From Paragorgia papillata (lineage: Eukaryota; Cnidaria; Anthozoa; Scleralcyonacea; Coralliidae): DNA of 64,000 bases. Positions 42,714 to 57,000 of the stretch are shown here, piece after piece. Within the stretch, counting starts at the first letter, position 1. Each line of letters opens with the position of its first letter. The stretch lies in the NCBI GenBank assembly GCA_035771165.1, contig JAWNZC010000469.1, forward strand, positions 3,181,001 through 3,245,000, given 5' to 3'. The position numbers and the translations under genes are program-made. Below the pieces are notes generated by a model. The model saw only the letters and a program-made list of their open reading frames with translations. It had not been told where the DNA came from and did not search any database.

Positions 42714-43440
42714 CACATGTGCTGTTAGTGCGCTGCCTCTCACCAAAAAGTTAAGCCCGGTTACACACGTAAAAACGCGCAAGCTGTTACATACCTGCAA
42801 GCAACTTGTTACATTAGGCTGTTCAACAGGCTGTCACCGTCATGTATTCGCACTGGCTGTCCCAGTCTGTTAACATGTCTGTAACAGGTTGTTGACAACT
42901 TGTAACAAGGCTAATGACTCCAACAGACTGATGACAAGTTGTTCCAACAACCTGTTCCTTAACAAGTTGTTCACAGGTTGATGCTAACAAGGTTGTAGCA
43001 GCTTCTTGAATGAACAGCATTGTTACAACCTGTTAACAGCCTTGCTACAAGCCTGTTGCGAACACATCCTGTTGACAATTAAGCTGTGAGATTTTTACGT
43101 GTGTACTGTAGATGGGGTTAGTACTTGGATGGGTGACCTCTCGGGAATTACCCCGTTGTTGGGCTTGGACTTGTGTGAGTAGAGTTGTAGTTGATCTCTC
43201 CTGTGCTTCGAGTTTTTTTTTGCCAGGTTCTCCACAGTTTTCCTCCCTCCATAAAATCAACACCTAACATTTTAGCTGTGATCCGTGGTCTGAACTGTGT
43301 CGTTGGCGGCTGCCTGGAGCACCTTTGAAATGCCTCGACACGGCCACATTGATCTGCGTCCTTCGCAATTCAGCCGCTGGCTGCAAGTAAGGATGATTAG
43401 CCCCCAGTCCTTTATCCTTTTGTCCTTTATCTTTCTCCAG
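42714..43440 (+). mobile_element. 5S-derived SINE, copy 2, split by a MITE
   Basis: The head GTTAGTGCGCTGCCTCTCAC is separated by an inserted MITE (42,764-43,103) from GTTAGTACTTGGATGGGTGA and CTCGGGAATTACCCCG, the 5S-like part. The body and the 3' part ATGCCTCGACACGGCCACAT follow. Confidence 0.72.
42764..43103. mobile_element. TA-flanked MITE inside the SINE
   Basis: Ends CACACGTAAAAACGC and the complement side ATTTTTACGTGTG, flanked by TA. The interior is rich in ACAAGTTGTTCC / CTGTTACA words like the element at 25,471. Confidence 0.8.
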
Positions 43441-43766
43441 ACTACTGTACCCTACTGTAAGTACCTAGACGAGCAACTTTCTCAAACATGTTATAACACT
43501 CCTGGGTTCAAACCATTGACTTTATCTTAAAGATTGTTGATTAATCTGAACAAATAGATGTGTGAATTGGATATTAATATTGGATAATGTGTGAATCGTA
43601 TTAATTATTAATCCTTTAGTTCACAGGGAAGGGTGCGTCTGCATGCAGGCTAAGTACTCCCACCATGTCAGAGGGTCTTCCCTTGACAAGTAAAATCGTC
43701 CAGCATTAAAGTAAAAAATAAAAAGTGTCAAATGGCACCATTGAGAATGAAAGGGTTAAAGGTTAA

Positions 43767-44632
43767 GGTGGTAGTTAACCCTAAAATTTGATCAACAGTT
43801 TAAATTTTTTCAAAAATTTTTTTTTGCTTGATTGACTTCACTATTTATTGTATTTCCACCCCCTGAACTTTATTTCCCGGTATTTCAAAGCTTTTCTTCA
43901 AATTATTCATTTATCTGGAAACGAAGAAAATAACATTCTATTGTTAATATATTTTTTTGGTTATTGGTATGTATAATCCTCTTTTCTAATAGTTTTAGTG
44001 TACAAAGCCTATCATATGGAACATATTTATCTTACTGTAACTCTTTGGAAATGTAGTTGACCTTTTTTGTCATTTTTGTGTACTTCACATAGCAGTAAAT
44101 TAGTTCAAAACGTTTTTTTCATGTTTAACCTCGATTTTCTCAAAACGACAGAATTTTGCTGTATCTAAGTTGTGGAAAGTCTAAATTGAAGGGAATTTGA
44201 TGGTTTGCCTTCATTTTTGGACTGCAAGTGTATCTCATAGTGCTTTATGCAATACGTAGACAGTTTTTGGAAATTTGCGATATTGCTTTGATTTTACATG
44301 GAAACAGTGTTTTTGTAGCGTTCGGACAAAAGTATTTGACTAAATGAAAATCTGTCTACTTGTTGCATACTCCTGGACATAAGAAATAACTTCACCAAGT
44401 TTGAAGTTGATATCTATTTTTCCTCTTGAGATATTGCTTCCACGAGTTCTTGTTTATGACGTAGTTATTTGTTGTTACCATGGCAACCTTAAAGTCTATG
44501 TCACGTTTAGTAAGTTCAAAAATTGTATAATGATTAGTACTCGCTTCATACCAATTTTTGTAGTGATTGATTAAAATGTTTTGAAACTAGAGCAAAAACA
44601 GTGATTTGGGTAATTTAGGGTTAACTACCACC
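43767..44632. mobile_element. TTAA-flanked element, 866 bp
   Basis: Ends GGTGGTAGTTAACCCTAAA and its complement, flanked by TTAA at 43,763 and 44,633. The piggyBac-like target site is suggestive, but there is no transposase frame. Confidence 0.8.
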
Positions 44633-44636
44633 TTAA

Positions 44637-44936
44637 AGGTGACATACCGTCCGTTCTGCGCATGACGGCAACGTGGTCCCCAAAACATGACATTCGTAGA
44701 CAATTACATGAAGTACTCAGCTCAATGTAAACCATTAGGAACAACATGGCAGAAAACCAAGTGATTCGGTGAGGATATCTCCTCGGATTTCTCCTGAAAA
44801 TGTTTTGTTTTGGGTACAAGTAATGATGGGAACCAAGAAAAGCTTACAATCTTGAGTAAGGTATTAGTATATTTTTTTGTGAATAGAGATGTAAACATTA
44901 GTTTCATACATGCGCAGAACGGACTGTACATCACCT
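44637..44936. mobile_element. Second TTAA-flanked element, adjacent
   Basis: Ends AGGTGACATACCGTCCGTTC and the complement of AGGTGATGTACAGTCCGTTC. It shares the TTAA at 44,633-44,636 with its neighbour and ends at TTAA 44,937-44,940, 68 bp before the first visible Rab exon. Confidence 0.8.
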
Positions 44937-45007
44937 TTAAAGTTCAAGCAACCCATAATTGTACATTATTAAATTACTTCAATCAATTAATATCTTTGTG
45001 TTTGTAG

Positions 45008-48000
45008 TACAGTGACCACAGTAAAGAAAGATTTTGACATTAGGTATAAAGTTCTTGTAATTGGTGAATCAACAGTTGGCAAGACTTCATTAATTCGTAT
45101 ATTTTCTAAACCTAACGAGGAGCTACCTACATCACTTCTCACCACAATAGGTAATGACATTTTTATTAAAAGTAATACCGTACCATGATCGCCTCGGATT
45201 CTTTTGTTCTCTGAGGGAATGTAAACCTCGTATTTCCCTCATCGCTCATGCAAGAGGGAAATTTATCCTTTGTCTTCTAATTTTCCTGTGCATGTTGATG
45301 AGGGAAAATTAGAAGACAAAGAAATCCTTTGTCTTCTTCTAAATTTCCCGCTTGCATATATTTTCCCTCATCAACATGCACGGGAAAATTAGATGCAACT
45401 TCTCTGATCAACCGTGTAAATTTCCTGTCAGTAAGATTCTCAAAGTTTTCCTCGGCAATCATAATATTACAAACTAATAACATGACTTTTTGGGAAATTA
45501 GAGATTAAATTTCCCCTTTGCCTCGGGAAGATTTGTAAAAGTCCTCGGGCCTGTGGTCCTTGGACTTTCACAAACCTTCCCTCGGCTGCAGGAAATTTAA
45601 TCGCTAATTTCCCTCAAGTCATGTTATTACTTATAATTATTCTGATATATAATAAATTATATAATGTTTATTTATCATTTTAATATTTTAATAGGTATTG
45701 ATTTTGTTAATGTTTTAAAAAATATTGATAATATAAAGATTCGTCTTCAAATTTGGTAAGTTGATAAATCTTTTTGATTAATTTGAGAATTTTGTACACT
45801 TGGCAGCAATTAGCTAGCACTGCTGCAGACGTATGTATATTATTAATAATTCATGAGATAATCAGCCAATTACAATAGTTCATTCAATCACCTGATTGAA
45901 GTTGGATACTCCAGTAAAGCCCAAGATATTAGATGAAAACCGGTGTTCATCTAATTCTTAAGATCTTAATTATCTATGCAAAATAAACAAGTTGCTGTAT
46001 GAATAAATTTTACACACACTCATGAATAAAATCTCACAAGGGTTTATTTTAATTGTATTTTTCAATTGAAACTGCTCGATTGAGATATCAACAACTCGTT
46101 TATCGTGTTTCATCAGGGGAATCCAAACGCTCGAAACCACTTTGCCTTCGGCCTTCAGTGCTTTCATCATGTTTTCTCTTGTTTGGATCAGCACCGGATT
46201 TAGGACTGTGGAGGCCCCTGGGCGGTCACTGACCGGTCACTGACCAGCACAATATATCAATTCTATTTCTGAATGTATGCTAAGAGATCTATCAGTATAT
46301 TTTCCCCAGAATTACGCTTTCATCGGTAAAGACACGAGATAATTTTGCTTTACGAACTAATATAACTTCGAAGTCACAATTCCCACACTGAATCAGGTTT
46401 ACAATAACAACTTGTCAACTCCATCCATTAATCTGTCATAATCGTCATAGTATACACTTTTAGAAGTGACCCTATATATCATCCATATATCTTTTGTCTT
46501 GTTTTTGACTCATTTTGGGCTCTCAAGATTTTTTTCATTCCAACACCTATTTTTTCAACTTTCAAGACATTTTTGTGGAGGCCCCCCCTTAAACATTATT
46601 TTGTGGGGGGCCCTGGGCAACCGCCCAGTCTGCCCTGTCCTAAATCCAGCACTGGTTTGGATCCCTAGTGGATGTTAACACTCAAACTCATTTACGAATA
46701 CCAATACCTTTACGAATACCAACACCTTTACGAATACCAATACCTTTACGAATACCAATACCTTTACGAATACCAATACCTTTACGAATACCAATACCTT
46801 TACGAATACAAATACCTTTACGAATACCAACACCTTTACGAATACCAATACCAATACCTCTACGAATACCAACACCTTTACGAATACCAATACCTTTACG
46901 AATACCAATACCTTTACGAATACCAACACCTTTACGAATACCATATCGGAAAACGACATGCATATATTAACCACCAACCGGTTATTTGCATGGTTACAGT
47001 GAGGACTAAGGACAAGGACAGAAAAGGGAATAACACAAATTCCAACTCTACTATAGAAAGCAATTCAACTTAATATCCAAGACCTTTTCTCTACTAGTGT
47101 TTCTTCCCAGGCAACCTATGTTGAACTTGTGAAAGATTAGTAACAATTAAATTGATTATTACTGGAGAAAACCAGTGGGTCCACCAAATGGTCTGATCAG
47201 AAAATGTTTCTAACGTGTATACAGAACAAGAGTGACCACTTTTCAAGATTCTAGCAGCCAATCATTATTTGCGGTATCACCGATGGTGCATCACGCTCTG
47301 CCACAAAAAATTCTAGACAGGTTATTGCATCCAAGGCAGATGGTGCAAGTTTCATGGTGCAGTCATTACTACTCACGGTATCACCGATGGTGCATCACGC
47401 TCTGACATAAAAATATTCTAGACAGGTTATTGCATCAGGTGACTGGAAACCTATTATGCATCACGCTCTGTCATAAAAACATCCTATGCAGGTTATTGCA
47501 TCCACGGCAGATGGTGCAAGTTTCATGGTGCAGTCATTACTACTCGCGGTATCACCTATGGTGCGTCACGCATTGACATAAAAATATTCTAGACAGGTTA
47601 TTGCATCAGGTGACTGGAAACCTATTATGCATCACGCTCTGTCATAAAACATTCTATGTAGGTTATTGCATCCCAGGCAGATGGTGCAAGTTTCATGGTG
47701 CAGTCATTACTACATGCGGTATCACCGATGGTGCATCACGCTCTGTGATAAAAACATTCTATGCAGGTTATTGCATCCAAGGCAGATGGTGCAAGTTTCA
47801 TGGTGCAGTCATTACTACTCACGGTATCACCTATGGTGCATCACGCTCTGACAAAGAAATATTCTAGACAGGTTATTGCATCAGGTGACTGGAAACCTAT
47901 TATGCATAACGCTCTGTCATAAAAACATTCTATGCAGGTTATTGCATCCAAGGCAGATGGTGCAAGTTTCATGGTGCAGTCATTACTACTCACGATATCA

Positions 48001-51000
48001 CCTATGGTGCATCACGCTCTGACATAAAAATATTCTATACAGGTTATTGCATCCACGGCAGATGGTGCACGTGTCTTCATGGTGCAGCCACTAATACTCA
48101 CGATATCATTTATGGTGCATCACCCTCTGTCACAAAAAATTCTATGCAGGTTATTGCATCCACGGCAGAAGGTGCAAGTTTCATGGCCCCTAATAAACCT
48201 CTCAAAGTTTATGCTCAAGCTCCACAAAAACATTTCAAGACTATTCATCACTTCAGACCAAATGAACTGGGTCAGGAAGCTATCACTACTCCCATCGCTG
48301 CAAAACGATCATACCAGTATTTGTGGCTGTGATTTTCTCAGTGCAGAGGTGGAAATAGAGATAGCAGGGAAAAGACCTTGGCTAGGAAGTTGTATTGCTT
48401 TCTACAGTAGAGATGAGATAAGTGGTAGTGGTTGCCCACTCCACCCGAGATTGCCCACTCCACCCAAGATTGCCCACTCCACCCAAGATTGCTCACTCCA
48501 CCAGAGATTGCCCACTCCACTCGAGATTGCCCACTCCACCCGAGATTGCCCACTCCACCCGAGATTGCCCACTCCACCCAAGATTGCCCACTCCACCCGA
48601 GATTGCTCACTCCACCCAAGGTTTTCTCACCTCTTCACCATAAGAGGCCACAGAGGGAAGGACGCTGGAAAGTCCAAAATTCTAAATTGGCAAATGGCAA
48701 TGCCACAACACGCTTGTGAACAGTCTTACAATTTCGGTGTGGGGAGTTTATCTTGCCGTACCCTGCGAGCAGAGCTTTCTTTTCCTTATTTCTTCGCTGA
48801 GAGAGAGGAAGAAACCAAACAACTGACAGGTATATAATTTCAGTATAGAAATACAAACTCAAAGATAAGCACCGGCCCACCCAACCCAATGCGGTTAGAC
48901 CGACTTACCGTCTGGACTTCATGGTCTCTTGTCCAACGATAATTAAGCCACTTAGACCGGTTAATTGCGCATGCAAACGTGTTGGGTGCGCGTTATCATC
49001 TTGCCTTTTAAGAAGCTTCTCAAAGACACGTTTTATGTAAACAGAGTTATAAATTATTATATGGCACGGATTACTTCCGGTAAAATTATGCGCTGTGATT
49101 GGTTGCTGACGGGGCGAGATTTCTCCGTAATGCCCGCGGGCATTATGAAAATTGTTAATGCCCTACGATTGGAAACAAACAAAAAATCCTAATAAGAAAC
49201 TTTTATTGCCGAAAAACGACGAAAATAAATTAAATAAACGACGATGAACACTATAAAAGTAAATTCTAGTATCCAGACGATAAACAAACAGCAGAAAATA
49301 ACGCTAGTTCGGTGTTTTGACGAAGTTAAAGGAAGCGAAGGCCAAGAAATACAAGATTGATTTTGAAATAAAAAGTGCCATATAATAAACTACTTAATAA
49401 CCTCGACCGTTCGGTCTTCACGGTAAAATATTAAACCTCGGTCTTGAACGTATTAACCTCGCTATCGCTCGGTCAATACAGCAAGACCTCAGTTTAATAT
49501 TTTACCGTAAAGACCTCACTCTCGGTTATTAAATAGTTATTTGCTTTGGTATAAGGATAGATAACAATTTAAGGCCATAAAACTTTAGAAGTGGTTAACA
49601 ATGAAAAATCATTTATAACTTTTATGTAAATATTAAGCAGTATAAAGCTACAAGTTCGACATGTGCGTCGTTATTTACGGAGATGTTTCAGAAGTATCAC
49701 TGTCCATGATGTGTTTTTGGGAGCCTGAATTTCTTTCTTGGTCACATGAACTGCATGGTTTCTTCCCACAAACTTTAATTTGCTGATAGACACATTCTTT
49801 TGAACTGTAGTCTTCACTCTTTGGAGGGAATGTTTGTAAAATGCGCAATGCAAATTTTGGTGTTAAAATTTTGTGTATTCAACTCCAACTCTAACTCTAC
49901 TGCACTCCACCCCACTCCACTCCACTCTACTCTTAACTCGACTCCACTCCACTCTACTCTTAACTCGACTCCACTCTACTCTACTCCACCCCACTCTAGC
50001 TACTCCACTCCTAGCCTGGTACCCTGGCCCAATCAAAGAATAAGGGCCAGGTAACCACTAAAGACTTCTGCTTTCCTATTGGTTAAAATATCGCGCGTTT
50101 TTAGTGGCTATGAGTAAAACTGCAATCGTCATAAGTGGATTTAGCCCTGATGACGCGCATCCACGGCAGAAGGTGCAAACTCTCACGTTGTATTCTCAAA
50201 CGTAGCAAACTCTCACGTTGTATTCTCAATAATACTGTTTGCAGTGATCAGAAAGCGAAAGTTAAGGATCTTTCTGCATTCGAAAAAAAAATGTATTTAT
50301 GGTTGATGCCGTTGATGGTACCTCAGCTGAACCTGTTGTCATGTGTATAATATTTCTTCTATAATATTCCCATATTCTTTGATTGGGCCAGGGTACCAGG
50401 CTACTCCACTCCTGCCTCCTCCGCAGGCCCTCATTGCATCATGGACAGGTCACACTTTTGAGAGGGCCTGCCAGATCCTGTAAACAAAATGGGGACTGAT
50501 CCCATTATGCACAGCGAGACTAGGCCCTAAGTAAGATAGTTTTGAGAGGGCCTGCAATTTTTTCCCGGCCGCTGTTCGACAAACGTACGTTCAAGTTCTT
50601 TTAACACTGTGACCCACCAGGAAATTCGGTCTAAACTTTCTTACAGATCATGACAATGAAGAAACCAATATGTTTTAGAATTACCGACCTTCTGCCAATA
50701 ATATTTTTAGCGACAAAAAGGAATTGAAGGAAAAAATATCTGCCGAACAAAAGCAAATTCGACGGTCAGGAAAGTACAGGTTTTTCTTATTGTTTTTTTG
50801 TTTATTTAGCTATCGAAGAGTGTCAACTGACCAAGAGTTAATGAGATTTAATTTTGTTAAATTGTAGGCTATAGCGTAGCGTAATTCAAGTTTCAGTTGT
50901 TGTGGAAACAGAAAAAGTATAAACCCAAGAGTCTGTGGGTAGAGTAAAGTGCATTTTCGTCGATTATTCCGGCCGAAAGTTGACAAAGTTCAACCGTAAT

Positions 51001-54000
51001 TGCTTTTTCAACAATTCCTTCATTTTAAAGCTAGGATTCGTATGTCGTAAGTCTTCAATGGCCTTCAAAATCTTCGGATATAGCCATGGTTATTAACAAA
51101 TAACAATGGTAGTTAATTATGCAAATTTATTCCGTGCCAAGTTTTGCCAAATTTTTTACAGGATCTTCCAGGCCCTAAATTCGCGTGTGTGACCTGTCCA
51201 TGATGCAACGAGGGCCTGCGGAGGAGGCAGACTCCACTCCACTCTACTCTACTCTACTCTAATCCACTCCACTCCACTCCACTCCACTCCACTCCACTCC
51301 ACTCCACTCCACTCCACTCCACAGTTCAGTTTATTGATTTAAAAAAAAACCATTTCTCTACCAACTGTATTACCTGATATTCACGTTAAGTACCATTTTT
51401 AATTCCACCACTGTAGGAGAATTATTGTCATCACAATTCATTTGGTTTACACTGAGGAAGACAAAAATTATAAAATGATTCTGTCAGAAAAACATCTTGG
51501 TCCTTCCATTCTACCCAACCATTGCTCTGAAGAAAAATGATATTTGCATTTCCTGAAAAGTGAGGATCCTGAAAAAATAGATCAACAAATTACATTAAAA
51601 CACAATGTTTAGCTTCTCAGTTCTCATGCACTTAGTCTTAAATATAAAGAGGCTAATTTGGGCTGGCAGGGGAAGTCAAAGGATTGATGAAGAGATAGAC
51701 CCAGTTACTGAGTGAGGACAGGGGTGTAGCAAGGGGTGGGACCAAATACGCCACCCCCAAATATTCCACCCCCGAATGAATATCCCATCCCGGAATAATC
51801 CACCCCCGAATAATCCACCCTCCGAATACCCCACCCCATAATTTTCTTTGGCTCAATTTTGACAATTTAAATCAATTCAAACTTTCTGGAAATTACTTTC
51901 AGAAATCAGGAAATCCTATTTCAGAGAAGCAACATGTACATTCCAAAAAAATTTCCTGTTAGGCATGCCGCCGGACCCCCTATATAGTACGTACGGTCAG
52001 TGCCCCCTCCCCCCCAATTACCTCACCCCGCTAGTGCTATGGCTCACCACCGTGACTTTATTTTCAAATAAACACAACTAAAAAGCTTTAGAAGGTGCTA
52101 AAATAAACAACAAACTATGCCTTCTGTTCTCTCTTCCTGTGGTTCGACTAATAATTTTGCCTGTACGGACATACTTCGAAACGTTTCACTCTTTCTAAAT
52201 TTGTCGCACTTCACCTTTCCTCCTTCACTTTTACAGCACATTTATATACCTTTTCCAACGTAATATATCTCCATTCATCTCTAGAACTGAACAATTCGGT
52301 GGTAGACAGTTAAAACGACGGCTTTTTCCCACTTTCTTGTCGCCTTTCTTCTTCAAGAAACCACAAGTCTTTGTCCTTCTTTCAACCAAGATGGCGAAGC
52401 CAAAAACATTCGATATTCCATTAGAAATGCAATTAGTGGTTCACAAAAATGTTCTTCAATACCTAAGGACGCTTATCTTCAACAACTTGTGGCCGAGAAT
52501 AGTTTAAAACTACAAAAACTTTCCTTAAAATCTAATTTTGACTCCAACAAAAGAGAAAGACAAATAATTCTCATTATTTACTCCGCTTGAACCAGAAAAA
52601 TACCGGTTTCAAACCGGTTTTTCCCGCGCTTTTTCCCAGTGCGCCCGCTGTCAAAGATATGAATGGCACGCGGGAGGGAATACTTCATTTAGTCGCATAT
52701 AGTGGCACCGGTGTTTGTAAGCCATTTTAAATATCCTTCGACGTTCTTGTTTTTTTAGGCGTATACTTTAGTCTCAGAAACTGTGGAAAAAATCGCTGGA
52801 CTGTTCGAAGATATTGAGAACTTTGCCAAAGGCAGCCAATGAGATTTTAGGAACAATCGATGACAGCCAATGAGCGTTTAGGAACAATTAATGGCAGCCA
52901 ATGAGATTTTAGTGACTAAAAATATGTAGAGGGATCGATTAAGAAATGAAATAAAAGGAGAATGAACATTATCTCCTATCTCAGAGTTACACAGCAAAAA
53001 ATAGCGCAAGAAGTTGGGAGGCCACAGGTTCCGAGGTTGAAGGTTCGGAGGTTGAAGGTTCGGAGGTTGAAGGGTCGGAGGTTCCTGGATCGGGGTTCAA
53101 AGTTCGGTGGTTCCAGATTCAGAGGCTCCAGGTTCGGAGGTTCAAAGTTCGGAGGTTCAAGCTTGCAAGATTCTGTTTGAAAAACCCAGATTGAAGCACC
53201 ATGGTTAAAGTGCCAAGGGTTGAAGATTTTAAGACTAAAATAAAAATTCCTCTTTCTATTTTTAGCATCAATACTATTACGCAACAAGCTATTTTTAAAG
53301 CGTGACATTTGATCGAAATTAGAAGTAAAAAAAAGGTGACCACTTCAGTTTTGTCTGTGTTCAAACGACTGCATAATTAGAAACTGACGTTATTTGGGCA
53401 AAATAATCCTAATTTTCTATTGAAATTATTATCGTTATTCTCTAATTATCACATCGCCTTTCTGAGAAAGCAAATACACAGAGAACATTTCTGGGAAAAG
53501 CTTTTAATTTCGTGACAATGTATTTCTAAGAAGTTAACCTACTGCATCTAGCGTTTAAAGGGTATTGCCAATAAAAATTAAATTTGTCCCATTTGAAAGA
53601 ACTCGTCAAATGGTATAAGAAGACCTTTTGTAATTTTTCTCTATCTTTCTTGTGTTTTGAAAGACAGGGCGCTGTCCGCCATCTTGTTGTAATATTGGGT
53701 CTAATTAACTAGGAAATTGGTGACGTCACAAGCAGGGTAAACCTGATGAAACTACTCCGTGGGTGCCCAAATTTCCACGAAGGCTTTTTAAATGTTGTGG
53801 GTCAATTTAAAATGGAAATAGCGCAACAAAAAAACGAGTTTCTAGCTCATAATGTCATAAGGTTGGCAAGATAAAAATTTCACTTTACCCTGCTTATCGA
53901 AAATAATTCCAAGATGGCGGACAGCACGCTGAGTTTGGTCGAAATATTTCCAAAACCAAAACAGATACGGAAAAATTGTAAAAGGTCATCTTATACCATT

Positions 54001-57000
54001 TGACGAGTTCTTTCAAATGAGATAAACTTTAATTTTTATTGCCAATACCCTTTAAAGCGACAAATACAAGGTAAATCAAGTTGGTTTGTAATATGTGTAT
54101 ACCTGTTATTTTGGCGGATTTGATTGCGTTGCATGATAATAATTAAGATATTTAGCTCTAATATCGTCCCTAGTCTCCTCCCAGTAGGAACAAGCAATCG
54201 CTCTCGTGTCCACAGACCTTTATACTCTTACCGAGTTAGGGCTGTGCCACAAGCTATTCCATAGAGATTATATAAATACTAGAGGGGGCATCCTATCTTA
54301 ATTTCAGCCAACCGCGGGTAACCAATTGAACGACGCCATCTTGGATTTTTTTGGAGGCAGACATTAGGCGCGTTGGTTGGCAAAGGACTGGGTCTAGTAC
54401 ATTTGCCAACCAATTGACTGAAATATCATAGGTAATGGCGGCTGCCACGCGGTTACCAAATTTTCGCGCCAATGCCCCCTCTAGTATTTATATGGTCTCT
54501 ATGGGCCATTCACTATTATTACGTTGCTAAAAATCTCAGCAGTTTACCAACTTTTCGTTGAGGGTTCAACGCGTGCTCTAATGTTTATATAATCTTGGTA
54601 TTATGCCTGCATTTATTTCTTACCATTGCACGTAAACCTTCGATCTTACAAAGACATACCATAGTGGGAAACTGAGAGTCAGTCCATGTGACGTCAGTGA
54701 TGACGTCAGTCACATGTGACGTGGATAAGGGACATCATCCATGTGATGTCAGTGGTGACACCAGTCATATGTGATGTCTTGAATGACGTCAGTCATGTGA
54801 CGTCAGTAGTGACGTCGGTGAGTCAGTGATGCTGTCAGTCATATGTGACGTCAGTAGTGACGTCAGTGAGTCAGTGATGCCGTCAGTCATATGTGACGTC
54901 AGTCAGTGGTGACGCCATCAAGTTTCCTTTCCAGTCTTTCACGGTTTGAATTACCTTAGACTCGTGAATCTAGTACACTAAGTGGTTCACTATCGCTTGA
55001 AGAATCGACTCTTCCCGATGCTGTGGCGTCATGTGTCGAGCTAGGTTGCTAAAATTCGTCTAAAACAAGCCTTTTGCTAATAAATTTTCATCATGATTTT
55101 GAAGAAAATAGATTTTTTAGAATTTTTGGTATTATAAATTCTTACCGTAGTTCTTTATAGAGCCTGACCCTGGATATAAATTGCGGCCGCCATTTCGAAG
55201 TACCGGCCGCGCGTATTGCAAACAGACTTGCCAGATTGAAATTCTTAAAAATTCCAATATGGGCCTCAAAATATCCCAAGATTCCATGTTTCTTGACAAA
55301 AAAAATACCAAGGTTTCCCCAGGGCTTACCTTTACGAATACCAATACCTTTACGAATACCAATACCTTTACAAATACCAACACCTTTACGAATACCAATA
55401 CCTTTACAAATACCAATACCTTTACAAATACCAATACCTTTACAAATACCAATACCTTTACAAATACCAATACCTTTACGAATACCAATACCTTTACGAA
55501 TACCAATACCTTTACAAATACCAATACCTTTACAAATACCAACACCTTTACGAATACCAATACCTTTACGAATACCAATACCTTTACGAATACCAACACC
55601 TTTACGAATACCAACACCTTTACGAATACCAATACCTTTACGAATACCAACACCTTTACGAATACCAACACCTTTACGAATACCAACACCTTTACGAATA
55701 CCAACACCTTTACGAATACCAATACCTTTACGAATACCAATACCTTTACGAATACCAATACCTTTACAAATACCAATACCTTTACAAATACCAATACCTT
55801 TACAAATACCAATACCTTTACGAATACCAATACCTTTACGAATACCAATACCTTTACAAATACCAATACCTTTACAAATACCAACACCTTTACGAATACC
55901 AATACCTTTACGAATACCAACACCTTTACGAATACCAATACCTTTACGAATACCAACACCTTTACAAATACCAACACCTTTACAAATACCAATACCTTTA
56001 CGAATACCAACACCTTTACGAATACCAATACCTTTACGAATACCAACACCTTTACGAATACCAACACCTTTACGAATACCAATACCTTTACGAATACCAA
56101 TACCTTTACGAATACCAATACCTTTACGAATACCAATACCTTTACGAATACCAACAACTTTACGAATACCAACACCTTTACGAATACCAACACCTTTACG
56201 AATACCTTTACAAATACCAATACCTTTACGAATACCAATACCTTTACAAATACCAATACCTTTACAAATACCAATACCTTTACAAATACCAATACTTTTA
56301 CGAATACCAATACCTTTACGAATACCAATACCTTTACAAATACCAATACCTTTACAAATACCAACACCTTTATGAATACCAACACCTTTACGAATACCAA
56401 CACCTTTACGAATACCAACATCTTTACGAATACCTTTACAAATACCAATACCTTTACGAATACCAATACCTTTACAAATACCAATACCTTTACAAATACC
56501 AACACCTTTACGAATACCAATACCTTTACGAATACCAATACCTTTACGAATACCAACACCTTTACGAATACCAATACCTTTACGAATACCAATACCTTTA
56601 CGAATAACAATACCTTTACAAATACCAATACCTTTACGAATACCAACACCTTTACGAATACCAATACCAATACCTTTAGGAATACCAATACCTTCACGAA
56701 TACCAATACCTTTACGAATACCAATACCTTTACGAATACCAATACCAATACCTCTACGAATACCAACACCTTTACGAATACCAATACCTTTACGAATACC
56801 AATACCTTTACGAATACCAACACCTTTACGAATACCATATCGGAAAACGACATGCATATAACCACCAACCGGTTATTTGCATGGTTACAGTGAGGACTAA
56901 GGAGAAGGACAGAAAAGGGAATAACACAAATTCCAACTCTACTATAGAAAGCAATTCAACTTAATATCCAAGATCTTTATGTTGAACTTGTGAAAGATTA

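Noticed and set aside
43767..44632. A piggyBac transposon with transposase
   Set aside because: TTAA flanks fit, but no frame longer than chance and no DDD motif; kept as a non-autonomous element only.
46668..47073. 100-133 codon frames with IPTPLR or YEYQYL repeats
   Set aside because: Same 18-bp satellite, smaller block.
48079..48837. 252-codon frame with HSTRDCPLHPRLPTPP repeats
   Set aside because: The 19-bp repeat yields the same 19-residue repeat in every frame; no domain.
46684..56840. CRISPR-like regularly spaced repeats
   Set aside because: Units are directly adjacent 18-bp repeats without unique spacers, in a eukaryotic intron; no cas-like genes.
55132..56893. Open frames of 570-578 codons on both strands
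   Set aside because: They consist of an 18-bp satellite (VLVFVK, GIRKGI or TNTFTN repeats); with a period divisible by three and no stop word, all frames are open. Not genes.
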